A DNA stretch of 64,000 nucleotides from Streptomyces spinosus. Lineage in GTDB: Bacteria; Actinomycetota; Actinomycetes; Streptomycetales; Streptomycetaceae. Made by a program: the position numbers and the translations under genes. The stretch spans positions 62,001-126,000 of the forward strand of contig NZ_JAINRC010000005.1 in assembly GCF_020400655.1 (NCBI RefSeq), in the 5' to 3' direction. A model generated the notes under the pieces. It saw nothing but the letters and a program-made list of their open reading frames with translations. It had not been told where the DNA came from and did no database searches. Positions within the stretch are counted from its first letter, which is position 1. Each line of letters starts with the position of its first letter. Positions 37,422-46,037 of the stretch are shown here, one piece after another.

Positions 37422-38087
37422 ATGGAGACGACGAGTCGGGTGGGCGCGCAGGTGCCGGCCGCGGAGGGCGGACAGCAACTCCCCTCCGGCCGGCGTACGG
37501 TCGACGGTTACCTGCGGGCGCCCTTCCCGTGGTACGGGCTCGACGAGGCGTTCACGGGGCCGCGCTGGCTGATGCAGGTCGGAACGGCCGCCGACGGCGC
37601 CGTCGAGCACGGCTCGATCGGGCACGGCGACGAGCCCTCGGTGCGCGGCGAGACCGGTTCCGCCGGTGAGCCCCGGGAGAAGTTCGCGGTCGTGGTCACC
37701 GTCGCCGCGCAGCCGTCCCGGCGGAGCGCCGACGGCACGGGGCTGCTGGAGGCCACGTCGGTGTCCTCGGCGGCGTGGCTGGCCGGGGTGGGGCTGCTGT
37801 CGTTCACCTGGCCCGGGCAGATGGACCACAGTCTGCGGGACGACTGGCTGGACCAGCAGACGGAGACGGCGTGGGCCCTGGCCGACGATCTGGAGGGCCC
37901 GGAGTGGTCCCGGCTCTCCCTTCCCGTCGACGGGGTGTCCGCCTCGTTCCACTACCGGGAGTCCGAGTACGGCTGGGTACTGGCCGGCACCACGGAGGCG
38001 GGGGTCCACCTGGGCGCGTACGGCCGGGGGATGAGCGCGTACGGCCTCGGCTTCTCGGTGATCAAGGACATCGCGGCCTACGCCTGA
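37422..38087 (+). CDS. Conserved hypothetical protein
   Basis: A 221-residue soluble protein of unknown function. It contains an aromatic stretch YLRAPFPWYGLDEAFTGPRW (about 28-47) and a C-terminal part ending GLGFSVIKDIAAYA. No signal peptide or membrane helix is present. GAGGAGG lies 11 bases before ATG 37422; ATG 37371 is an alternative. A TATGCT at about 37329 may be the promoter -10. I do not recognise the family. Confidence 0.7.
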   Translation: METTSRVGAQVPAAEGGQQLPSGRRTVDGYLRAPFPWYGLDEAFTGPRWLMQVGTAADGAVEHGSIGHGDEPSVRGETGSAGEPREKFAVVVTVAAQPSRRSADGTGLLEATSVSSAAWLAGVGLLSFTWPGQMDHSLRDDWLDQQTETAWALADDLEGPEWSRLSLPVDGVSASFHYRESEYGWVLAGTTEAGVHLGAYGRGMSAYGLGFSVIKDIAAYA

Positions 38088-38128
38088 CGGGCCGGGCCCG
38101 GGCGCGCCGCCCGGGCCGGCTCGTGCGT

Positions 38129-40750
38129 TCAGTGGGTCAGGCTCTTGAAGATCGTCACGATGGCCACGAGCTGGGCCAGCATCCAGGTGACCCCGACGGA
38201 CAGGCCGTGCAGCTGGTGGATGGACAGCAGCAGGCCGAAACCGCTGGGCCAGTACTTGCGCTCCCGCTGGAACGTCGCCAGGTCCATCCAGACGCTGGTG
38301 AGCGTCAGGACGGCGAGGAGGAGCGCGGCGTACAGGAGGAGCTGGCGGGGGTCCGTGTCCATCAGGTGGATGAGCGCGGCGGCCAGCACCGCCGGAATGC
38401 CGTAGGCGGCCGTGAGGAGCCAGGCCCGCCCCTGGCTGCGGTGCCCGGGCAGCAGACGCCACAGCGCGCCCAGCGTGAAGCCGGCGACCGCCCACCCCAG
38501 CTGGTAGAGGACCAGGTCCGCGATGAACTCCGGAAGGCCGATCGGGGAGTACAGGGCCTGCTGCCGCGCGTAGGAGTCCTGGGCCTCGTAGTAGACGAGC
38601 AGGGCGGTGGCCGGCGTCCCGAACCAGAACGCCAGACGCGCCGCGCGAACCGCGTTGGACCACCAGTGTCCTTCCGGTCCCCAGGCCAGCGCGATGTCCA
38701 GCACCGAGATGTGCTCCGGCGGGTCGTCCCCTTCGTACGCGGTGACCACCCACTGGTGCAGCTGGTTCAGCTTCTCCTCCAACTGCTCGCCGGTCACCTG
38801 GCCGGCGTGACCCTGGTTCAGCAGGTGCATCTGGTGGTTCGCGTTGCGGTACTGGCGGGCCTTCTCCAGCAGTTCGCTCCTGTCCCGCTCGCCGCCCAGC
38901 CGCACCCTGCGAAAGGGCTCCCCCAGCCGGCTCAGCACGGACCACCGCCGCCCCAGGGCGAGAAGGGCGTATAGGGCGAGGATGTTCAGGCCGAGCCAGA
39001 CGCCGTACAGCGCGCCGGCTCCGGCGAACCGCGCGGCCCGGACGCCGACGAAGAAGGCGAACAGCGAGACGGTCAGCAGGAGATCCGGCTTGCTCGGCCC
39101 CAGCGGGAACCGTTCGTGTCCCTGGTGGCCGGGTGCCCCGGTCGCTCGGCTGCGGAAGCGCAGCAGGGCCAGCAGGGCGATTCCCGTCAGCACCCAGCTG
39201 TAGGCGAAGAGCCATCGCAGGTCGGTGTAGAAGAAGTTCGCGAACATCTGGCTCAGGGCCGCGTCGTGAGCGGCGGGGTCGGGCTGCTCGGCGAGCCAGT
39301 TGACGCGTTTCCACCGTCGTTCGTTCACCCACCAGGCGCACACGAAGAGGGCCACGGCGACGGCGGCCAGCAGGCTTCCGGCCACGGCCACGCACCGGAC
39401 CGGGTCGTCGTCCCAGCACCTGGTCCAGCGCCGCCCGTGGAGCAGTCCTCCTTCGCGTACGAAGCGCCAGGCCCAGGCGGCCATCGCGGCCAGCCACAGC
39501 CACACGGTCACCAGTCCCAGCAGGGCGAGCCCGAAGCGGCCGAAGGCGGTCGTCGTCTTCGCCCCCAGGCCCGCGGGAAGTCCGAAGACGTCGTGGGCCA
39601 CGATCACCAGCAGGCCGGTGCCCGCCACCGCACACGTGGCGGCCATGACGGCGAGTGCCTGACGACGCCGGCTGTCCGCCGGCCGGTCCGGCGCGTCCGG
39701 TCCGGCGCCGGCCAGGGTCCGGGAGGCGCCCGGGCTCCACGGGCGGGCGGCGAAGACCAGGGCCACGCCCGCGGGGATGCACAGGAGGGCGTGCGACCGG
39801 GGGGAGAACCGGTCCTGCGGGACGAACAGGAGCAGTGCCAGAGCGACCCCGGCGCTCAGGCCGGCCCATTCCAGCAGCGTGCGCGTGAAGCTGACGTCCT
39901 GTCCGGAGACGGCGTCCGGGGCGTCCGCCGTGGACCGCTGGGCCTCCTCGTCCGGTTCCGGCCGCCGTGCCGCTCCGGGCCCGGTCGCTGCCTCGGCGGG
40001 CTCGGCCCGGAGTGCGGCCACGACGATCAGGATCGAGGCGCACACCCACCACGAGGCGATGCCCGCGGTGGCCCAGAGCGACTGACCGAGCTTCATCGGC
40101 AGCAGGCGCTGCCACGGTGGATCGACCTCCACCTGGACCTCGTCGGGCAGCGTGTTCTTCCACACCAGGTGGTTCTCGGTGGACAACGACGCGTGTTCCA
40201 CGAGGTCGTTGAAGCTGAGGCCGCCCAGATCGACCTCGATCCGCTGCCACCGGACGGTCTGGAGCGTCGGCGGCCACAGGTAGACCATCCAGGTCCTGCC
40301 CGTGGGGATGACCTGCCAGGGACCCACGAGGACGGGATTCTCCGAGGTGATCCAGTTGTAGGCGACGTAGCGCACCGTGACCGCGGTATCGGTGGCGGTC
40401 ACCACCGGGTCGTGGGCGCGCCATTCGCTCCGGTCCCCGGGGACCTCGTCGCCGAGCAGCAGGCAGCGCATTGCCTGGCGGTACTGCGGGGACTTCTCAC
40501 CGAACGTCAGATGCCTGGCGTGCGGCCACCGCAGGGGCACCCGTACCGTCATGTCGGACGTGAGCCGGGGAGTCGAGCGCTTGTGCTGCTCCAGCCGCAG
40601 GGTGGCGCTGACGGCGCTTCCCCTGAGGCCGTCCGACATGCAGTCGGTACCGGCATCGCGCTGCCGCGCCTGGGCCGGACCGCACCCCCCGGCCCACGCC
40701 GCCAGCACCAGGAGTGGCAGCAGCAGCCGCCACCACCGAGTCATCGCCAT
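38129..40750 (-). CDS. Large polytopic membrane protein with extracytoplasmic N-terminal domain, unknown
   Basis: An 873-residue protein. Residues 1-23 look like a signal sequence ending AAWAGGC (weak lipobox, Cys23). About 24-220 is a Cys-containing, aromatic-rich domain outside the membrane with many beta-prone stretches. From about 225 to the end there are 12-14 membrane segments, with a cytoplasmic acidic linker at about 250-285 and a charged loop around 620-680 (GERDRSELLEKARQYRN). No Walker, kinase, peptidase or transferase motif is visible. ATG 40750 has GAGAGGTGG upstream, and TACATT at 40784-40779 with ATGACA 16 bases earlier is a plausible promoter. It diverges from a 133-residue gene; both interrupt the conserved tatB-mrp order. 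Confidence 0.75.
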   Translation of the reverse strand: MAMTRWWRLLLPLLVLAAWAGGCGPAQARQRDAGTDCMSDGLRGSAVSATLRLEQHKRSTPRLTSDMTVRVPLRWPHARHLTFGEKSPQYRQAMRCLLLGDEVPGDRSEWRAHDPVVTATDTAVTVRYVAYNWITSENPVLVGPWQVIPTGRTWMVYLWPPTLQTVRWQRIEVDLGGLSFNDLVEHASLSTENHLVWKNTLPDEVQVEVDPPWQRLLPMKLGQSLWATAGIASWWVCASILIVVAALRAEPAEAATGPGAARRPEPDEEAQRSTADAPDAVSGQDVSFTRTLLEWAGLSAGVALALLLFVPQDRFSPRSHALLCIPAGVALVFAARPWSPGASRTLAGAGPDAPDRPADSRRRQALAVMAATCAVAGTGLLVIVAHDVFGLPAGLGAKTTTAFGRFGLALLGLVTVWLWLAAMAAWAWRFVREGGLLHGRRWTRCWDDDPVRCVAVAGSLLAAVAVALFVCAWWVNERRWKRVNWLAEQPDPAAHDAALSQMFANFFYTDLRWLFAYSWVLTGIALLALLRFRSRATGAPGHQGHERFPLGPSKPDLLLTVSLFAFFVGVRAARFAGAGALYGVWLGLNILALYALLALGRRWSVLSRLGEPFRRVRLGGERDRSELLEKARQYRNANHQMHLLNQGHAGQVTGEQLEEKLNQLHQWVVTAYEGDDPPEHISVLDIALAWGPEGHWWSNAVRAARLAFWFGTPATALLVYYEAQDSYARQQALYSPIGLPEFIADLVLYQLGWAVAGFTLGALWRLLPGHRSQGRAWLLTAAYGIPAVLAAALIHLMDTDPRQLLLYAALLLAVLTLTSVWMDLATFQRERKYWPSGFGLLLSIHQLHGLSVGVTWMLAQLVAIVTIFKSLTH

Positions 40751-40778
40751 AGGGCCGCCACCTCTCCCTGTCCCGGCG

Positions 40779-40806
40779 AATGTAGACAAAGCGTTGTACA
40801 TGTCAT
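40779..40806 (-). promoter_or_regulatory. Candidate promoter of the large membrane protein gene
   Basis: ATGACA (40806-40801), 16 bases, TACATT (40784-40779) on the minus strand, about 30 bases before the ATG. Confidence 0.4.
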
Positions 40807-40928
40807 GCTCGGACACACGGCGGAGTGCCGTCACACACCTGCTTGGGCGTGCCGGTGGCATTTGCGGGGGCTGGTCGGGCGTCCGACAATGGAAACCCGG
40901 TGACCGTCAGTCGATTGACGGAGGACCC

Positions 40929-41330
40929 ATGACCGACATCGAAACGGGCGTCCCGCGCACTCCGCTTCCCCGGTTCGAGGAGGCAGAAGGACTGGGGCCC
41001 GAGGACGCCGAGTTCGTCGAGGATCTGGTGGCGGTGCTGGCCAGGCACGGGAATCTGGACCGGTTCGGACTCTGCCTGCTGCACGACCACTTCCCGCTCC
41101 GCGCCGGTGAAGTGCTGGTGGAGACGAACGACCCCGTGGCCCGCACACTGCACGCCCACGTCGAGAAGGCGGACGGGACACGGCACGCCAAAGCGTCGCA
41201 GTGGCGGTTCGTGCCGCATGCCGGCCAGGAGCCGGGCGACGGGTCCGCGGGCGGCTCCTTCCAGGAGATCATGCTGTGCACCACGCTCGACCTCTGCCCC
41301 GGGCGCGCGGACGACCACGACGGCCGTTGA
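40929..41330 (+). CDS. Hypothetical protein divergent from the large membrane protein
   Basis: A 133-residue acidic soluble protein. ATG 40929 is preceded by GGAGGA. Distinct stretches are GNLDRFGLCLLHDHFPL and ETNDPVARTLHAHV; two Cys lie near the C terminus in MLCTTLDLCPG. No family is recognised. It shares an intergenic region of 178 bases with the divergent membrane protein gene and may belong with it. Confidence 0.65.
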   Translation: MTDIETGVPRTPLPRFEEAEGLGPEDAEFVEDLVAVLARHGNLDRFGLCLLHDHFPLRAGEVLVETNDPVARTLHAHVEKADGTRHAKASQWRFVPHAGQEPGDGSAGGSFQEIMLCTTLDLCPGRADDHDGR

Positions 41331-41363
41331 GGACGCCGGGCACGCCCAGGGCGCCGGGCACGG

Positions 41364-41400
41364 CGAAGGGGCGCCGTCCGTTGAGGACGACGCCCCTTCG
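41364..41400. terminator. Bidirectional hairpin terminator before mrp
   Basis: A 16-bp stem with one mismatch (41364-41379 with 41385-41400) and a 5-base loop between the convergent 133-residue gene and mrp. Confidence 0.75.
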
Positions 41401-41411
41401 GCGTGGCAGAC

Positions 41412-42545
41412 CTAGAACTTGTTCTTCGGCGTGATCCCCAGCGACAGCCCCGCCAGCCCCCGCTGCCGCCCGCCCAGCTTGCCGGCGATCGCGCGCAGCG
41501 CGGAGCCCGCCGGGGAGTCCGGGTCGGTCAGGACGACCGGCTTGCCCTCGTCGCCGCCCTCGCGGAGGCGGACGTCGATCGGGATGCTGCCGAGGACGGG
41601 AACGGACGCGCCCGTCGTGCGGGTGAGGCCCTCGGCGACCATCTGGCCGCCGCCCGTGCCGAAGACGTCGACCATCTCGCCGCAGTGCGGGCAGGGCAGG
41701 CCGGACATGTTCTCGACCACGCCGACGATCTTCTGATGGGTCTGCACGGCGATCGAGCCGGCCCGCTCGGCCACCTCGGCCGCCGCCTGCTGCGGGGTCG
41801 TCACGACCAGGATCTCGGCGTTCGGGACCAGCTGCGCGACGGAGATCGCGATGTCGCCGGTGCCGGGCGGCAGGTCCAGCAGCAGGACGTCCAGGTCGCC
41901 CCAGTAGACGTCCGCCAGGAACTGCTGAAGGGCGCGGTGCAGCATCGGGCCGCGCCAGACGACCGGGGCGTTGCCCGGGGTGAACATGCCGATGGAGATG
42001 ACCTTCACGCCGTTCGCGGACGGCGGCATGATCATGTTCTCGACCTGGGTGGGCCGGCCGTCGGCGCCCAGCATGCGCGGGACGCTGTGGCCGTAGATGT
42101 CCGCGTCCACGACGCCGACCTTCAGGCCGTCGGCCGCCATCGCCGCGGCCAGGTTCACCGTCACCGAGGACTTGCCGACGCCGCCCTTGCCGGACGCGAC
42201 CGCGTAGACCCGGGTGAGGCTGCCCGGCTTGGCGAAGGGGACCTCGCGCTCGGCCTGGCCGCCGCGCAGGGCCGTCGCCAGCTCCTTGCGCTGTTCGTCG
42301 CTCATCACGTCCAGCGTGACGCCGACGCGGGTCACGCCCTCGACCCGGGAGACCGCCTCGGTGACGCGCTGCGTGATGGTGTCGCGCATCGGGCAGCCGG
42401 ACACCGTCAGGTACACGGTGACCGCGACCGCTCCGTCCGCGCCGATCTCCACCGATTTGACCATCCCGAGTTCGGTGATCGGGCGGTTGATCTCGGGGTC
42501 GTTCACCGTCGCCAGTGCCTCGCGCACCGCGTCTTCCGTAGCCAT
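41412..42545 (-). CDS. mrp: Mrp/ApbC family Fe-S cluster carrier ATPase
   Basis: A 377-residue protein with an N-terminal MIP18/DUF59 domain (residues 1-90, with conserved Cys51 in VSGCPM) and a deviant-Walker P-loop ATPase domain (SGKGGVGKSS, 118-127). The dimer-bridging Cys pair is C285-x2-C288 in LPCPHCGEM. It assembles or transfers Fe-S clusters. No ribosome-binding site precedes ATG 42545, but TACCAT ends 7 bases upstream, indicating a leaderless mRNA. It lies ahead of the DUF1003 and CBS-protein genes as in mycobacteria. Confidence 0.92.
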   Translation of the reverse strand: MATEDAVREALATVNDPEINRPITELGMVKSVEIGADGAVAVTVYLTVSGCPMRDTITQRVTEAVSRVEGVTRVGVTLDVMSDEQRKELATALRGGQAEREVPFAKPGSLTRVYAVASGKGGVGKSSVTVNLAAAMAADGLKVGVVDADIYGHSVPRMLGADGRPTQVENMIMPPSANGVKVISIGMFTPGNAPVVWRGPMLHRALQQFLADVYWGDLDVLLLDLPPGTGDIAISVAQLVPNAEILVVTTPQQAAAEVAERAGSIAVQTHQKIVGVVENMSGLPCPHCGEMVDVFGTGGGQMVAEGLTRTTGASVPVLGSIPIDVRLREGGDEGKPVVLTDPDSPAGSALRAIAGKLGGRQRGLAGLSLGITPKNKF

Positions 42546-42588
42546 AAGGACGATGGTACGGCGCGCCGAGGGGCGTCCGGGATGCCCC

Positions 42589-43203
42589 TCAGCGGTCGTC
42601 TGTGTCACGTCCCGGCGGCCGTTCCGCCCGTTCCGCCGGGAATACGACGTGGCCCGGGTGCCCGTCGTGACGGCGGCGCTCCTCCAGCTCCTTGACCAGG
42701 TCCTGCAGCTCGGAGCGGATCCAGTCGCGGGTGGCCACCTCGCCCAGGCCCGTGCGCAGGGCGGCGACCTCCCGGGTCAGGTACTCGGTGTCGGCGATGG
42801 ACCGCTCGTTCTGCTTGCGGTCCTGCTCCAGGTTGACCCGGTCCCGGTCGTCCTGCCTGTTCTGCGCGAGCAGGATCAGCGGGGCCGCGTAGGACGCCTG
42901 GAGGGACAGCATCAGGGTCAGGAAGATGAACGGGTACTCGTCGAAGCGCAGGTGGCGGGGCGCGGCGACGTTCCACACCACCCACACGATGATGACGACC
43001 GTCATCCAGACGATGAAGCGTCCGGTGCCCAGGAAGCGGGCGATCTTCTCCGACAGCCGGCCGAAGGCCTCCGGGTCCCACTCGGGCAGGATCCGGCGGC
43101 GTGGCGCGCGCGGCTGGTCCAGCCGGGTGGTCCGGGGCCGCCCGGCGGCCGTGGCGCCCACCGGATGGCGCTCGCGGGTCGCGGTCTCGCGCTCAGGAGC
43201 CAT
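42589..43203 (-). CDS. DUF1003 membrane protein
   Basis: A 204-residue protein with a cytoplasmic basic N terminus, two close membrane helices (about 63-80 and 90-113, with the conserved FDEYPFIFLTLMLSLQASYAAP between and within them) and a charged C-terminal coiled coil. This is the DUF1003 family, often found beside magnesium-related genes. Its start overlaps the end of the upstream CBS-protein gene by 11 bases. Confidence 0.88.
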   Translation of the reverse strand: MAPERETATRERHPVGATAAGRPRTTRLDQPRAPRRRILPEWDPEAFGRLSEKIARFLGTGRFIVWMTVVIIVWVVWNVAAPRHLRFDEYPFIFLTLMLSLQASYAAPLILLAQNRQDDRDRVNLEQDRKQNERSIADTEYLTREVAALRTGLGEVATRDWIRSELQDLVKELEERRRHDGHPGHVVFPAERAERPPGRDTDDR

Positions 43204-44482
43204 GCGTGGGCGCCTCCTCTCCCTGATCGAGGTGGAACTCGGTCTCCCGCCAGTCGTCGGGCAGCATGTGGTCCAGTACGTCGTCCACGGTCACCGCGCC
43301 GAGCAGCGACCCGGACTCGTCCACCACGGGCGCCGCCACCATGTCGTACGTGGCGAAGAACCCGGCGATGACCGGCAGGGCCGCGTCCGGGGACAGCGGC
43401 TGCAGATCGTCGTCCACGAGCGAGCTGACCAGGGTGTACGGCGGGTCGCGCAGCAGCCGCTGGAAGTGGACGGTGCCCAGGTACTTGCCGGTCGGGGTCT
43501 CGTCGGGCGGGCGGCAGACGTAGACCTGGGCGGCGAGGGCGGGGGACAGGTCCGGGTTGCGGACGCGGGCGAGCGCGTCGGCGACGGTCGCGTCGGGCCG
43601 CAGTACGATCGGCTCCGTCGTCATCAGACCGCCGGCCGTGTGCTCCTCGTACGACATCAGGCGGCGCATGTCGGCCGCGTCGGCGGGCTGCATCAGGCTC
43701 AGCAGCCGTTCCTTGTCCGCCTCGGGCAGTTCGGCGAGCAGGTCGGCCGCGTCGTCCGGGTCCATCGCCTCCAGCACGTCCGCCGCGCGCTCCTCCTTGA
43801 GCTTGCCGAGGATCTCGATCTGGTCGTCCTCCGGCAGCTCCTCCAGCACGTCGGCGAGCCGGTCGTCGTTCAGGGCGGCGGCGACCTCGGCCCGCCGTTT
43901 CGCGGAGAGGTGGTGCAGGACGTTGGCGAGGTCGGCCGGGCGCAGCTGCTCGAAGGTGGCGAGCAGGCTCTCGGCGCCCTGTCCGTGCTCCTCCAGCGAG
44001 AACCCGGTGACGGCCGACCACTCGGCGGTCAGCGTCTCCCCCTTCGCCCGGCGGAAGGCGCCGCCCTTCCTGCCCTTGCGCAGGAAGACGCGGTCGACCT
44101 CCCAGTCCCGGCGGGCGGGCAGCTGCTGCACGGAGACGTCGAGGACGGTGACCTCCTCGCCGGTCTCCACCAGCGTCACGCGCCGGTCCAGCAGTTCGCC
44201 GAAGACCAGCCGCTCGGTGGGCCGCTGCTCGAACCGGCGGACGTTGACCACGCCGGTGGTGATGACCTGGCCGGACTCGATGCCGGTGACCCGGGTCATG
44301 GGCAGGAAGATACGGCGCCGGGTGGACAGCTCGACGACCAGTCCGAGGACGCGCGGGGGCCGTCGTCCGACGCGCAGCATGACGACCAGATCGCGGACGC
44401 GACCCACCTGGTCGCCGGTCGGATCGAAGACGGGGACCCCGGCGAGGTGCGAGACGAAGATCCGGGGGGCGCCGGCTGCCAT
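43193..44482 (-). CDS. MgtE-like cytoplasmic protein with PRC, MgtE_N and CBS domains
   Basis: A 429-residue protein. A PRC-barrel-like start (VFDPTGDQVGRVRDLVV), a second such repeat, the MgtE N domain (about 200-280: RPADLANVLHHLS, DDQIEILGKL, DPDDAADLLAELP) and a pair of CBS domains (about 300-415) are visible. The membrane channel domain of MgtE is absent, so this cannot be a channel alone. It may sense Mg2+ or adenylates and control a partner such as the DUF1003 protein. ATG 44482 follows AAAGGAAG. The upstream leader holds a 22-base-period direct repeat. Confidence 0.88.
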   Translation of the reverse strand: MAAGAPRIFVSHLAGVPVFDPTGDQVGRVRDLVVMLRVGRRPPRVLGLVVELSTRRRIFLPMTRVTGIESGQVITTGVVNVRRFEQRPTERLVFGELLDRRVTLVETGEEVTVLDVSVQQLPARRDWEVDRVFLRKGRKGGAFRRAKGETLTAEWSAVTGFSLEEHGQGAESLLATFEQLRPADLANVLHHLSAKRRAEVAAALNDDRLADVLEELPEDDQIEILGKLKEERAADVLEAMDPDDAADLLAELPEADKERLLSLMQPADAADMRRLMSYEEHTAGGLMTTEPIVLRPDATVADALARVRNPDLSPALAAQVYVCRPPDETPTGKYLGTVHFQRLLRDPPYTLVSSLVDDDLQPLSPDAALPVIAGFFATYDMVAAPVVDESGSLLGAVTVDDVLDHMLPDDWRETEFHLDQGEEAPTHGS

Positions 44483-44496
44483 GGCTCTGCTTCCTT

Positions 44497-44534
44497 TGCC
44501 TGGGAGTCGCTGGGAATCTGCCTGGGAGTCGCTG
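44497..44534. repeat. 16-base direct repeat, period 22
   Basis: TGCCTGGGAGTCGCTG occurs at 44497-44512 and again at 44519-44534, immediately upstream of the MgtE-like gene (minus strand). It could be a paired binding site or a recent slippage duplication. Confidence 0.6.
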
Positions 44535-44711
44535 AGGACTGCTGTGGGTGGAATTTGCTCGGATTTGCCCGCGCGGGTGCGCTTCAGGCTAGCCCGTACC
44601 GCTCGGATACGCCCTGGTGGGGGGTCCGGACGGACTGGCTCCGCCAGGCGGCCGGGGCACCGGTACGCTGCGGTACGCCGCTCAGGAACCGTCAGGAAGG
44701 CGATCCCACCC

Positions 44712-45455
44712 GTGACTGCGATGCCCCGGGGCCGTGCCCGCCGGACCGCGCTGCTGACCGCGACCTGCGCCCTGGCGGTGTCGGGAGCGATGGTGCTGTC
44801 GGGGTGCGGCGGCGACGACCCGGACGCGGGCACCAACGGGGTGGGCAAGCTGCCCGCGGACAGGATCCAGGCGAAGACGCGGGCGGCGGCGGAGGCGGCG
44901 TCTGCCGTGCGGCTGGCCGGGACCGTGGTCTCCAGCGGCCGTACGTACCGGCTGGACATGCGGCTCAAGGACGCCGGCGGGACCGGGTCGGTGACCTCGC
45001 AGGGGGCGACCTTCAAGCTGCTGCGGATCGGCGAGGAGCTGTATCTCAAGGCCGACGCGGGCTTCTGGAGCCACGCCGACGGCAGCGACGGCGCCGCGGG
45101 CAAGCTGGACGGCAAGTACGTGAAGGTGCCGCAGGGGGATCCCTCGTACAAGAAGTTCAGCGGTTTCACGGACAAGGACGTCCTCCTCGACGGTCTCCTC
45201 ACGCTGCACGGCACGTTGGCGACGGACGGCCACCACACCGACGGGACGGGTACCCGCACGATCCGCATCACCGGCGACAAGGGCGCCGGCGGCACGCTGG
45301 ACGTGTCCCTCCAGGGCACGCCCTACCCGCTGCGCCTGGTCCGCGCCGGCGACGCGGGGACGCTCCGCTTCTCCGACTGGGGCAAGAACTTCACCGTCGA
45401 GGAACCGGCCAAGTCGGAGACGGTGGACTACGGCAGGCAGCTGCCGACGTCGTAG
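44712..45455 (+). CDS. Secreted lipoprotein, LppX/LprG-like
   Basis: A 247-residue lipoprotein. The signal peptide ends MVLSGC, with the lipidated Cys at about residue 33. The mature region has the alternating beta pattern of LppX/LprAFG proteins (VRLAGTVVSSGRTYRLDMRL, then FKLLRIGEELYLKAD), a fold that carries lipids in mycobacteria. GTG 44712 with GGAAGG upstream is the chosen start; ATG 44721 is possible. Lipid binding is inferred from fold similarity only. Confidence 0.75.
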   Translation: MTAMPRGRARRTALLTATCALAVSGAMVLSGCGGDDPDAGTNGVGKLPADRIQAKTRAAAEAASAVRLAGTVVSSGRTYRLDMRLKDAGGTGSVTSQGATFKLLRIGEELYLKADAGFWSHADGSDGAAGKLDGKYVKVPQGDPSYKKFSGFTDKDVLLDGLLTLHGTLATDGHHTDGTGTRTIRITGDKGAGGTLDVSLQGTPYPLRLVRAGDAGTLRFSDWGKNFTVEEPAKSETVDYGRQLPTS

Positions 45456-45498
45456 GGGGGCGGCGGGGTCGCGGGACGCTCGCCGCGGGGGCGGCCGG

Positions 45499-46014
45499 TC
45501 ACCTGCCCTTCCGGCGTCTGAGCAACAGTTTCGGCAGGCCCGCCGGTACCGGTCCGCGGGTGGTCGCCGGCGTCGTGACCGGGCGCTGCGCCAGGCTTCC
45601 GTCCGGCAGCGGAGCCGGCTGCCCGGTCGGTGCCAGGCGGAGCACCCGGCACTCGCGGGCCCAGCGGGCCGGCATCCGCTCGCCGTCGGGGGCGTTCAGC
45701 CGCTTGCCCTTCAGCTCGGCGACGGCCGCCTCCCACTCCGCCGAGCCGGACGCCAGCTCGGACACGGCCGCCGTGAACGTCACCAGCCGGCCGCCCTTGT
45801 CCTTGCTGCGCACGCTCACCTCGGCGGAGCCGCCGTCGGCGAGTCCCTCCAGCGGCTGCTCACCGGGCCCGTCACCGACCACGCACACCGCGCCCTCGTG
45901 CCACACGTGCCACAGCGCACGCGCGGCCGGGGCCCCGGCGCCCCTGACCCAGATCAGGCCGGACTTCTTCGCGGCCTCCTCGATGAGGGCCCGGTCGAGC
46001 AGCTCGCTTGTCAT
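45499..46014 (-). CDS. Conserved actinobacterial hypothetical protein
   Basis: A 171-residue soluble protein. LDRALIEEAAKKSGLIWV and RALWHVWHEGAVCVVGDGPGEQ resemble the first strands of split-barrel flavin-binding proteins, but no firm match is recognised. The last 40 residues are basic and Pro-rich. TAGGCT ends 7 bases before ATG 46014 and no ribosome-binding site is present, so a leaderless mRNA is likely. It follows corA by 23 bases on the same strand but may have this own start site. Confidence 0.7.
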   Translation of the reverse strand: MTSELLDRALIEEAAKKSGLIWVRGAGAPAARALWHVWHEGAVCVVGDGPGEQPLEGLADGGSAEVSVRSKDKGGRLVTFTAAVSELASGSAEWEAAVAELKGKRLNAPDGERMPARWARECRVLRLAPTGQPAPLPDGSLAQRPVTTPATTRGPVPAGLPKLLLRRRKGR

Positions 46015-46037
46015 GCGCCCCAGCCTAACCAGGCCGC

